A stretch of DNA of 28,031 nt, taken from the NCBI GenBank assembly GCA_036276235.1, contig DATBDZ010000488.1, positions 1-28,031 of the forward strand. Reading direction: 5' to 3'. The translations under genes were made by a program, and so were the position numbers. Shown piece after piece: positions 1 to 6,537 of the stretch (its first letter is position 1; each line of letters starts with the position of its first letter). The notes beneath the pieces were generated by a model. It had not been told where the DNA came from. It searched no databases and was given only the letters and a program-made list of their open reading frames with translations. Source of the DNA: JANWHF01 sp036276235. Its GTDB lineage: Bacteria > Planctomycetota > Phycisphaerae > Tepidisphaerales > Tepidisphaeraceae.

Positions 1-1
1 T

Positions 2-715
2 GTGCAGCGTGCCCGGGCGGACGAAGAGCACGCGCTGGCGGTGCTCTGCGGACGACCGGCGCCGGTCTTTTCCGTTTCAGCCGACCCGTTGCTCGAGGTC
101 GCCGCGCCATCCGTTCCGATTGGGCTTCCCGGACAACTGCTGACGAGCCGGCCGGATATCGCGGAGGCGGAGCAGAATCTCGTGTCGTTCAACGCGCAGG
201 TGGGAGTTGCCACCGCCGAGTTTTATCCGACCTTCACGCTGACGGGCACGGCCGGTTTCGAGAGCGCCAGCTTTGCGAGCATCCTCGATTGGCAAAGCAA
301 GATGGCCTCGATCGGGCCGAGCGTCTCAATTCCGATCTTCGAGGGCGGCCGGCTTCGGGCCAACCTCGCCGCGGTGAAGGCGCAGTACCAGCAGGCAGTT
401 GCCGCCTACGTGAACCAAGTGCTGACGGCATACAGCGATGTCGAGGACGCTCTGACCGATTTGCACGCGCTCAGCGATGAAGTCGATCGGATGCGTGCGG
501 CGGTCACCGCCTCACAGGATTATGTCAGAATCGCGCGGGTCCAATACCAACAGGGACTGGTCAATTACTTGATCGTCATCGACGCCGAACGCACGCTGCT
601 GACCAATCAATTGACGCTGTCGCAGGACCTGAACCAGCAGATGAACGCCAGCATCCACGTCATCCAGGCATTGGGCGGGGGTTGGGATTCGACGACGAAC
701 AAGCTCCATGGGTAA
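2..715 (+). CDS. RND-type efflux outer-membrane factor (TolC/NodT/OprM family), 5' truncated
   Basis: This is the C-terminal half of an outer-membrane channel of the OEP family, which docks onto RND or MFP efflux pumps and carries substrates across the outer membrane. The frame is open to the left edge, so the true start lies outside the window; the GTG at position 2 is only the first possible start codon seen. About 237 residues remain of a family that usually has 450-500. Family landmarks are the LTSRPDIAEAEQNL segment near residues 47-60, GVATAEFYPTFTLTGTAGF around residues 68-86, the strand region PIFEGGRLRANL, and the helical repeat with AYSDVEDAL. The rest of an MFP/RND operon presumably lies to the left. 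The family call is firm; substrate and pump are unknown. Confidence 0.9.
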   Translation: MQRARADEEHALAVLCGRPAPVFSVSADPLLEVAAPSVPIGLPGQLLTSRPDIAEAEQNLVSFNAQVGVATAEFYPTFTLTGTAGFESASFASILDWQSKMASIGPSVSIPIFEGGRLRANLAAVKAQYQQAVAAYVNQVLTAYSDVEDALTDLHALSDEVDRMRAAVTASQDYVRIARVQYQQGLVNYLIVIDAERTLLTNQLTLSQDLNQQMNASIHVIQALGGGWDSTTNKLHG

Positions 716-839
716 ACATCACGAAGACCACGACCGGAGAATGTTGATCCGCCCTACCTACGAGCTGTTTCCTACTGTTGACTACGGCTTTGAAAACGAA
801 CCGATGGCCGATCCACCGCTCACTGATATGCGTCGTTAA
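708..839 (+). CDS. possible 43-aa small protein overlapping the efflux gene stop
   Basis: An ATG at 708 opens a 43-codon frame that overlaps the stop of the upstream efflux gene by 8 bases and ends with TAA at 837-839. The product begins MGKHHEDHDRR and is rich in charged residues and proline. It has no membrane segment and no motif I recognise. The overlap would permit translational coupling, but there is no good Shine-Dalgarno sequence and a frame this short can arise by chance. It could also be a remnant. It fills most of the gap before the HTH gene. Confidence 0.25.
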   Translation: MGKHHEDHDRRMLIRPTYELFPTVDYGFENEPMADPPLTDMRR

Positions 840-854
840 TGTCGCAAATTTGTA

Positions 855-888
855 TTGCCGATACGACTAAAGTTGGCTATTATAGTCG
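855..888 (+). promoter_or_regulatory. candidate promoter and operator of the HTH-Fic pair
   Basis: A TTGCCG hexamer (855-860) is followed after 17 bases by TATTAT (878-883), a reasonable sigma-70 layout; TATAGT (881-886) is an alternative -10. An inverted repeat CGACTA (864-869) and TAGTCG (883-888) with a 13-base spacer brackets the spacer and the -10. That is where an autoregulating HTH repressor would bind. The ATG at 893 follows within 6-9 bases with no ribosome-binding site, so the transcript may be leaderless. Inferred from sequence only. Confidence 0.4.
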
Positions 889-892
889 AGAA

Positions 893-1276
893 ATGAACAC
901 GATTGCGTCAATTTCGCAGCGGTTGAGCCATCGGCGGCTCAGTTTAGGAATGAGCTGCGCCATAGTCGCGCGGCGGTCGGGCCTGAGTCTGCGCACAGTC
1001 CAGCGGGTTCTTTCGGGCCATGAGCCTGACGTGGGCCTGTCGACGGTGCTTGCCATTGCCGGCGTACTTGGGATGTCGTTTCACATCTCTGAAGAAGACC
1101 CCAACGACCTGCGGCGGCGGCAAGCCGACCGTCAGGCGGAGAAGGTGGTGGAACTGGTTCAAGGAACCTTGGCACTGGAAGCGCAGGCCCTGGCGGCCGA
1201 GCAACTCGATTCGCTTCGCCAGCGCACCGTGCGCGATTTGTTGGCTGGCTCGAATCGAAAGCTGTGGGCGGAATGA
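893..1276 (+). CDS. HTH protein, 'mobile mystery protein A'-like partner of the Fic protein
   Basis: A 127-residue protein with an N-terminal XRE-like helix-turn-helix (about residues 15-60, containing ARRSGLSLRTVQRVLSG) and a helical C-terminal tail with TLALEAQALAAEQLDSL and a terminal KLWAE. The tail resembles what I recall of 'mobile mystery protein A', the HTH half of a two-gene module whose partner is a Fic protein. It probably represses its own promoter through the inverted repeat just upstream, and it may restrain the Fic enzyme. The start at 893 is preferred over the upstream in-frame ATG at 839 because the promoter-like bases and palindrome lie between them. The stop overlaps the Fic start as ATGA. 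The family call is moderately sure; an antitoxin role is inference. Confidence 0.7.
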   Translation: MNTIASISQRLSHRRLSLGMSCAIVARRSGLSLRTVQRVLSGHEPDVGLSTVLAIAGVLGMSFHISEEDPNDLRRRQADRQAEKVVELVQGTLALEAQALAAEQLDSLRQRTVRDLLAGSNRKLWAE

Positions 1277-1872
1277 TCGAGGGTTTTGACGCCATCCCTG
1301 GCGAGACGCCTATCGACGATATCTCCGGACTACGCCTTAGAGGCATCCACTGCAGGAGCCAGCTCAACGCCGCCGAGGCTGAGAATATTCGAAAGGTTGT
1401 TTTGCGTTATCTGCTGGCGACGCCGACACGGCGGCAAGCGCCGATCGATCTGCCTTGGTGCTTCAAACTTCATAAGCAAATGTTTGGCGATGTCTGGAAG
1501 TGGGCGGGCACGCCGCGGCGGGTCGAATTGAACCTGGGCGTGCCGGCCTATCGCATTGAAGTCGATCTTCAATCGCTGCTGGATGACTTGGCGTATTGGA
1601 AGGCCCACGGCGACATGCCGCTGGTTGAACAAGCCGCCCGGCTGCATCATCGCGCAGTTCTCATTCACCCATTTCTCAATGGAAACGGGCGATGGGCAAG
1701 AATGCTGGCCAACATCTATTTGAAGCGCCAGAAGGCTCCCCTGACCGTTTGGCCCGATCGGGCCATTGGCCAATCAAGCCCCATTCGCCAGGAATACCTC
1801 GAAGCCATTCGCGCCGCCGACGGCGGCGATTATTGCGCGCTCATTGAAATGCACAGCCAATACGCCCGTTAG
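1273..1872 (+). CDS. Fic-domain protein, 'mobile mystery protein B'-like
   Basis: A 199-residue Fic-fold protein. Fic enzymes usually transfer AMP or another phosphate-containing group from a nucleotide to a hydroxyl side chain of a target protein. The catalytic loop HPFLNGNGRWAR (about residues 132-143) carries the catalytic His, the GNG anion-binding turn and both arginines. The fourth variable position is Asn where classical Fic proteins have Asp or Glu; Asn also occurs in the mobile mystery B family as I recall it. Further family landmarks are KQMFGDVWKWAGTPRR and a C-terminal YLEAIRAADGGDY. A clear S/TxxxEG/N inhibitory helix is missing; the nearest match, AAEAEN, lacks the Ser/Thr. The ATG at 1273 overlaps the HTH gene's stop by 4 bases; a GTG at 1264 is a less likely start. 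Target unknown. Confidence 0.85.
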   Translation: MIEGFDAIPGETPIDDISGLRLRGIHCRSQLNAAEAENIRKVVLRYLLATPTRRQAPIDLPWCFKLHKQMFGDVWKWAGTPRRVELNLGVPAYRIEVDLQSLLDDLAYWKAHGDMPLVEQAARLHHRAVLIHPFLNGNGRWARMLANIYLKRQKAPLTVWPDRAIGQSSPIRQEYLEAIRAADGGDYCALIEMHSQYAR

Positions 1873-1954
1873 CGTTGAAGCGGGCGGAGCGCCAAGCGAC
1901 GAAATGACGGTCAATGCCTCCGAAGCAATCGTTCTCGCCGCAATCGCGCGATGA

Positions 1955-4315
1955 TCATACCTCTGCAGTGGGTCCGTCTGCATCCGTAACGTCGCCGTTT
2001 CGCGCTCGGCGCCGCAGACCCTCAATGGATAAACCGTTGACCATTAGCGGTAATGCCCTCGCCATGACGTTGAGTCGGTCCATGAGGATCGACGCATCTT
2101 CGAGTTGGCCGCGAGCAGCGCGATCTTCAAGCTCGGAGGCGACCGACCCGCCCGCCGTGGAGAATGCCGCCAGCATCCCGGACAGCTTGTGGGCAGCCTC
2201 GCGCAGCCGCGGTGCATCGTCGTCTTGGAAAGCTTGCTGGACCGCTGCAAGATAGTCCGGCAATCGCGAGCAAAGCGTGTCGCAGATGCTTTTGAGAATG
2301 GCGGGGTCGTCGCCGCAGGCGGCAAGCAGCACGCGGGCATCGACCAAGTCTGATGCCGCTCGATCAGCTGGGGCACGAGCACTCATCGCGCGGTCAATAG
2401 CTGCCCATAGATCGGCGGCATGAATCGGCTTGGCCAGGAACTCGTCCATCCCGGCGGCGAGGCACAGATCACGGTCTTCCTTGCGCGAGCGCGCTGTCAG
2501 AGCGATGACGGGAAGATGCGATCCGGTTGCCTGCTCGCGCTGGCGGATCGATCGGATGACCTCAAAGCCGTCCATTTCCGGCATGTGCACGTCCAGGAAA
2601 AGAAGATCAAAGTCGGCGGCGTTCGCCAGAGCCAGCGCCTTGCGGCCGTCGCCGACCACCTGCGCTCTGTGGCCGCGCTTGATCAGCAATTGTTCCATGA
2701 GCTGGGCATTGAACTCGCTGTCCTCGGCCACGAGGATGCGCAGGGATCTAACGTCCGAATGGGGCTCCGGCGCCGAATCTAAAAACACTTCGTTCCGTGC
2801 CTGCTGCGCTTGTCGTACAAACCGCGCGGTGAATGAGAAAGTGCTGCCGCGATCTACCCGGCTCTCCACTGTAATGCTGCCGCCCATAAGTGCCGCGAGC
2901 TGGGCCGAGATCGTCAGCCCAAGGCCGGTGCCGCCGTACTTTCGCGTCGTCGAGGTGTCCTCCTGCTCGAATGCGCGGAAAATCGCCGAGTGTTTCTCCC
3001 GCGGGATACCGATGCCGGTGTCGCGCACTGTGAAGCACACGCGGACGCCTCGGTCAGGCGTCGCTTCCCCACGGACTTCTGCGGCATCCACTTCAACGAC
3101 GACTTCGCCGCTGTGGGTAAACTTGATCGCGTTGCCGACCAGGTTCAGAAGCACCTGCCGCACCCGGCCACCGTCCCCGACCAGGGCATCGGGTGCATCG
3201 GGTTGCACGTTGCAGATCAGTTCGAGCCCTTTGCGCTGGGCCCGCACGGCCAGCGCACGAATGGTGTCGCCTACCACTGTTCGCAGTGAAAAGTCTTCCG
3301 CGTGCAACTCAAACTTGCGGGCCTCAATTTTGGAAAAATCAAGCAGATCGCTGATGATGCCGAGCAAGTTGTCAGTGGCCGATTTAACCGTCCTGAGGCT
3401 CTGTCGCTGGTCCTCCGTCAACGGCGTTTCGAGAACCAATTCCGTCATCCCAAGAATAGCGTTCATCGGTGTTCGAATCTCATGGCTGACGTTGGCCAGG
3501 AATTCGTCCTTCGCGCGGTTCGCCGACTCGGCAGTCTCTTTGGCAAGTCGTGATTCTTCTTCGGCGATCTTGCGCGGGGTGATGTCTTGGGCAAGTCCGG
3601 CGACACGCGAAAGATGGCCGTCCTGGGCTTTGATCGGAAAAGCACGGCTGCGTATCCAGCGAATTGAACCGTCCGGCCGCACAATTTGGAATTCCAGGTC
3701 ATTGAAAACACCGCGTCGGCGCTGCTCCGCGTTTTCAATGACCGCCGCCCGATGCTGCGGGTGGATGCACTCCAGCCAGGTCTGCGGGTTCTGGTAAAGA
3801 TCCTGGCTGCTTCGTCCCCAGACCTCATCAAATCCGGGGCTGACGTAGTGGATGCGCGTGTGATCTACGTCCGTCACCCAGAAGATTTCGTGGATGTTTT
3901 CCGCCATCTGGCGAAATCGGTCCTCCGCCTCGCGCCGCGCCTCTTCGCCGCGCTTCCGCTCCTCGGCGACGAGGTGACGGCGGACCCGATGAAGGGACTC
4001 GCACAATGCACTGACAATCACACCAACCAGCAAGAAAATGAAAAAGGCAGCGACATCGTTTGCGGTCCGAAAATGGAATCCGGAAGGCTGCTGGGCGATA
4101 AAATAATTTGCGGCGAAGGCGCTAAGAACGGTTGCGAGAACTCCGGGAAAGAAGCCGCCGACATACGCAGCAATCATGACCGCCGGGAAAAACGTCATCT
4201 GAGGAACTGCGTTTCCGAGCAGCGGCCACAGTGGCCAGCGCATGAGCAGCGAGACGGCCGTAGCCAACAACGCTAAGCCGTAAGTCGCCAGCGGGTGCCG
4301 CGGCCGTTCGTTCAT
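1955..4315 (-). CDS. hybrid sensor histidine kinase (membrane-PAS-HisKA-HATPase-REC-Hpt)
   Basis: A membrane hybrid kinase of about 786 residues that likely senses a signal, autophosphorylates and relays phosphate through its own receiver to a C-terminal Hpt domain. Numbering from the chosen start: several hydrophobic helices at about 10-105 resembling the DUF4118/KdpD-type sensor module; a coiled stretch at about 108-135; a PAS fold at about 135-245 (WVTDVDHTRIHYVSPGF); HisKA with the phospho-His in SHEIRTPMN near 278; an ATPase domain with N-box LLNLVGNAIKF, G1 DTGIGIP and G2 GGTGLGL; a receiver with phospho-Asp in LFLDVHMPEMDG near 575 and Lys in LAKP; and an Hpt with His in AAHKLSG near 709. 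The start is set at 4315, where GAGG sits 5 bases before the ATG; ATGs at 4339 and 4333 are also in frame. It is divergent from the response regulator with 110 bp between them, so the two are likely partners. Confidence 0.93.
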   Translation of the reverse strand: MNERPRHPLATYGLALLATAVSLLMRWPLWPLLGNAVPQMTFFPAVMIAAYVGGFFPGVLATVLSAFAANYFIAQQPSGFHFRTANDVAAFFIFLLVGVIVSALCESLHRVRRHLVAEERKRGEEARREAEDRFRQMAENIHEIFWVTDVDHTRIHYVSPGFDEVWGRSSQDLYQNPQTWLECIHPQHRAAVIENAEQRRRGVFNDLEFQIVRPDGSIRWIRSRAFPIKAQDGHLSRVAGLAQDITPRKIAEEESRLAKETAESANRAKDEFLANVSHEIRTPMNAILGMTELVLETPLTEDQRQSLRTVKSATDNLLGIISDLLDFSKIEARKFELHAEDFSLRTVVGDTIRALAVRAQRKGLELICNVQPDAPDALVGDGGRVRQVLLNLVGNAIKFTHSGEVVVEVDAAEVRGEATPDRGVRVCFTVRDTGIGIPREKHSAIFRAFEQEDTSTTRKYGGTGLGLTISAQLAALMGGSITVESRVDRGSTFSFTARFVRQAQQARNEVFLDSAPEPHSDVRSLRILVAEDSEFNAQLMEQLLIKRGHRAQVVGDGRKALALANAADFDLLFLDVHMPEMDGFEVIRSIRQREQATGSHLPVIALTARSRKEDRDLCLAAGMDEFLAKPIHAADLWAAIDRAMSARAPADRAASDLVDARVLLAACGDDPAILKSICDTLCSRLPDYLAAVQQAFQDDDAPRLREAAHKLSGMLAAFSTAGGSVASELEDRAARGQLEDASILMDRLNVMARALPLMVNGLSIEGLRRRARNGDVTDADGPTAEV

Positions 4316-4425
4316 GCGAACCTCGATCGACATCAGCATAGCGATTGATTGCCCGAGCGAGTACAGTGTTGCCCCTTCTCCGGCACATATGACGATGACG
4401 TCGGCGCGCCGAGACTGAGCGACTC

Positions 4426-5868
4426 ATGGCTCATTTGTTGCTTATCGACGACGACCCGGACCTGCTCCCGCAGCAGGTGCGGCAGGCTTTCCCCTCGCCT
4501 GCGCACCGCGTGGAGGTCGCCGCCACGGGAAACGCGGGCGTGACCCAGGTTCGAGCCGGGCAACCGGATGTCGTTCTTTTGGATATGCGTTTGCCTGATC
4601 GATCCGGGCTGGAAGTGTATCACGAAATCCGCGAGATCGACGCCCGTATTCCCGTCATCTTCGTCACCATGACCAAGACCGCCGACACCGCCATTGAGGC
4701 GATGAAGCAGGGCGCTTTCGATTACTTGTTCAAGCCACTGGACCTTGCGCAAGTTCGACGGGTGGTCGGCGAGGCGCTGGAAGTCGGTCGGCGGATGCGC
4801 GACCCGGCCTTCGTTACAGAGACGCCTCCCGATCCTGATGTCGATGGCGCGATCCTGGGGAGCTGCCCCGCGATGCGCGAGGTGTACAAGGCGATCGGAC
4901 GCGTCGCCGGCCAGGACGTTACAGTCCTGGTCACCGGTGAAACCGGAACGGGCAAGGAACTGATCGCGCGGGCAATTTATCAGCATGGCAGCCGGGCCAA
5001 GGCGCCGTTCATGGCCCTCAACTGTGCGGCCATTCCCGAAAACCTGCTGGAAAGTGAGTTGTTCGGGCACGAAAAGGGCTCCTTTACCGGCGCCGACCGC
5101 CGCCGCATCGGTAAATTTGAACAATGCAATGGCGGTACCATTCTGCTCGATGAGATCGGGGACATGCCCCCGGCCCTTCAGGCGAAGATCCTTCGCTTGA
5201 TTCAGGAACAATCCTTCGAGCGAGTCGGCGGCAACGAGTCGGTGAGAACTAACGTGCGGCTGATCGCAGCCACCCACCGCGATCTGAAGGCGCTCAGTGC
5301 GGAAGGGAAATTCCGGGCAGATTTGTATTACCGGCTCAGCGTCTTCACGATCCAGTTACCCCCACTTCGTGACCGCGGCGACGACTTGCTCATGCTCTTG
5401 CAGCATTGCGTGCGGCGTTGTAACCGTGAACTGGGTCGCGAGATCCAGGAGATCGATCCTGCGGCACTGGAGCGACTTCGAAACTATTCCTGGCCCGGAA
5501 ATATCCGTGAACTGCAGAGCGTCATCAAGCAGGCCATGCTCCAGGCGCGCGGCTCGGTCTTGCTGCCGGCATTTCTGCCCGATCTCGCCGGCGGGCATCC
5601 CCAAAGCGCGCCGCCGACGAACGTCGATCGCGATCTTGAAACCTTCATCCGCCAGCGGCTTAAGCCCGATTCCAGTGACCTGTACGCCGACGCGCACGGC
5701 CAACTCGATCGCTTCCTGTTGCCGTGCGTCCTCGACTACACCGGCGGCAGCCAACACCAAGCCGCCAAACTCCTCGGGATTGCCCGGCAAACGCTCCGCC
5801 TCAAACTCCGCGATCTCGGTTTGCGCGTGACCCAGTCGATCGAATCCAACGAAGAGGACGAAGCATAG
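4426..5868 (+). CDS. sigma-54-dependent response regulator, NtrC family
   Basis: A 480-residue enhancer-binding activator. A receiver (1-120) has acidic residues in LIDDDPD, phospho-acceptor Asp53 in LLDMRLPDRSG and Lys103 in FKPLD. The AAA+ domain (about 142-385) has Walker A GETGTGKE (171-178), the sigma-54 contact loop as GSFTGA (218-223, Ser in place of the canonical Ala, a common variant) and Walker B ILLDEIGD. A Fis-type helix-turn-helix lies at about 440-470 (GGSQHQAAKLLGIARQTLRLKL). The phosphorylated protein should bind upstream enhancers and drive sigma-54 holoenzyme. The hybrid kinase transcribed divergently is the obvious phosphate source. The next gene, an ECF-like sigma factor, starts 31 bases after the stop, so the two are probably co-transcribed. 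The ATG has only a weak ribosome-binding site. Confidence 0.95.
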   Translation: MAHLLLIDDDPDLLPQQVRQAFPSPAHRVEVAATGNAGVTQVRAGQPDVVLLDMRLPDRSGLEVYHEIREIDARIPVIFVTMTKTADTAIEAMKQGAFDYLFKPLDLAQVRRVVGEALEVGRRMRDPAFVTETPPDPDVDGAILGSCPAMREVYKAIGRVAGQDVTVLVTGETGTGKELIARAIYQHGSRAKAPFMALNCAAIPENLLESELFGHEKGSFTGADRRRIGKFEQCNGGTILLDEIGDMPPALQAKILRLIQEQSFERVGGNESVRTNVRLIAATHRDLKALSAEGKFRADLYYRLSVFTIQLPPLRDRGDDLLMLLQHCVRRCNRELGREIQEIDPAALERLRNYSWPGNIRELQSVIKQAMLQARGSVLLPAFLPDLAGGHPQSAPPTNVDRDLETFIRQRLKPDSSDLYADAHGQLDRFLLPCVLDYTGGSQHQAAKLLGIARQTLRLKLRDLGLRVTQSIESNEEDEA

Positions 5869-5887
5869 CCAAACCTCGCGCGAGCCG

Positions 5888-5893
5888 TATCAT
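5888..5893 (+). promoter_or_regulatory. candidate -10 hexamer close to the sigma factor start
   Basis: TATCAT ends 6 bases before the GTG start of the ECF-like sigma factor, and that start lacks a Shine-Dalgarno sequence. This spacing would produce a leaderless transcript from a promoter internal to the putative operon. No convincing -35 was seen, so the call is weak. Confidence 0.2.
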
Positions 5894-5899
5894 TCTGTT

Positions 5900-6517
5900 G
5901 TGGCGACCGATCAAACCACCGCCGTTGTCCAACGGTTTCTCAATCAACTGGGAGAAATCTCCGGTAACTCCCCGGCCGAACCGATCGTGCGCGATTTGAT
6001 TGCCTCTTCCGTGAACCGGCTGCACGGTCTTTGCGCTTCGATGCTCTTTCGGAGTTATCCGCGGCTCACCCAGCCGCCCTTAAATCTGCAATCCGAGGAG
6101 CTGCTCAGTTCCGTTGTCGAGCGCATGCTCAAAGCGATGCGCGAAACGCGGCCCGGAACCGTCCGCCAGTTTTTCGCTCTAGCCAACCAGCACATGCGCT
6201 GGGAGCTGAATGACCTGGCCCGACGCTTAGACAAACAGGTGCAACTGCAAACGGTGACGGATTCGATTGCCGCGGCGCCGCAGACCAGTGGATCGCAATT
6301 GAGCGCCAACGCGAACCGTATTTTGGAAGCGATCGAAGCGCTCCCTGACGACGAGCGGGAGGTTTTCAGTCTTCTGAGGATCCAGGAGCTCACGCAGTCC
6401 GAGGCCGCGGACGTTCTGGGCATTTCACTCAAGACCGTTCAGCGCCGCCTCTACCGCAGCCTGATGCTGCTGACGGAGGCGCTCAAAGACCTTCCAGGCA
6501 CGCCGGCGCCTTCGTAG
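5900..6517 (+). CDS. ECF-like RNA polymerase sigma factor, kinase-linked planctomycete type
   Basis: A 205-residue sigma-70 family protein with only regions 2 and 4. Region 2 spans about 28-112 and includes the helix SEELLSSVVERMLKAMRE and the segment AMRETRPGTVRQFFALANQHMRWEL. Region 4 spans about 140-192 with IEALPDDEREVFSLLR and the HTH LTQSEAADVLGISLKTVQRR that reads the -35 element. It sits 31 bases after the NtrC-type regulator and 20 bases before a Hanks-type kinase. This matches the ECF families in planctomycetes that are genetically linked to Ser/Thr kinases and lack a classical anti-sigma gene. Kinase-dependent control of the sigma factor is known for some such families and is inferred here. 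The start is a GTG with no strong ribosome-binding site. Confidence 0.9.
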   Translation: MATDQTTAVVQRFLNQLGEISGNSPAEPIVRDLIASSVNRLHGLCASMLFRSYPRLTQPPLNLQSEELLSSVVERMLKAMRETRPGTVRQFFALANQHMRWELNDLARRLDKQVQLQTVTDSIAAAPQTSGSQLSANANRILEAIEALPDDEREVFSLLRIQELTQSEAADVLGISLKTVQRRLYRSLMLLTEALKDLPGTPAPS

Positions 6518-6537
6518 CCCGCCGGAAAGCGCAAGCC

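Noticed and set aside
3471..3480. GTTCGAATCT resembling a tRNA T-loop
   Set aside because: It lies within the HisKA coding region, and no acceptor or anticodon stems can be formed around it.
2430..3797. A 455-codon open frame on the plus strand
   Set aside because: It lies opposite the hybrid histidine kinase, whose domains are intact in the minus-strand frame; the plus-strand product is Ser/Arg-rich with no family motif.
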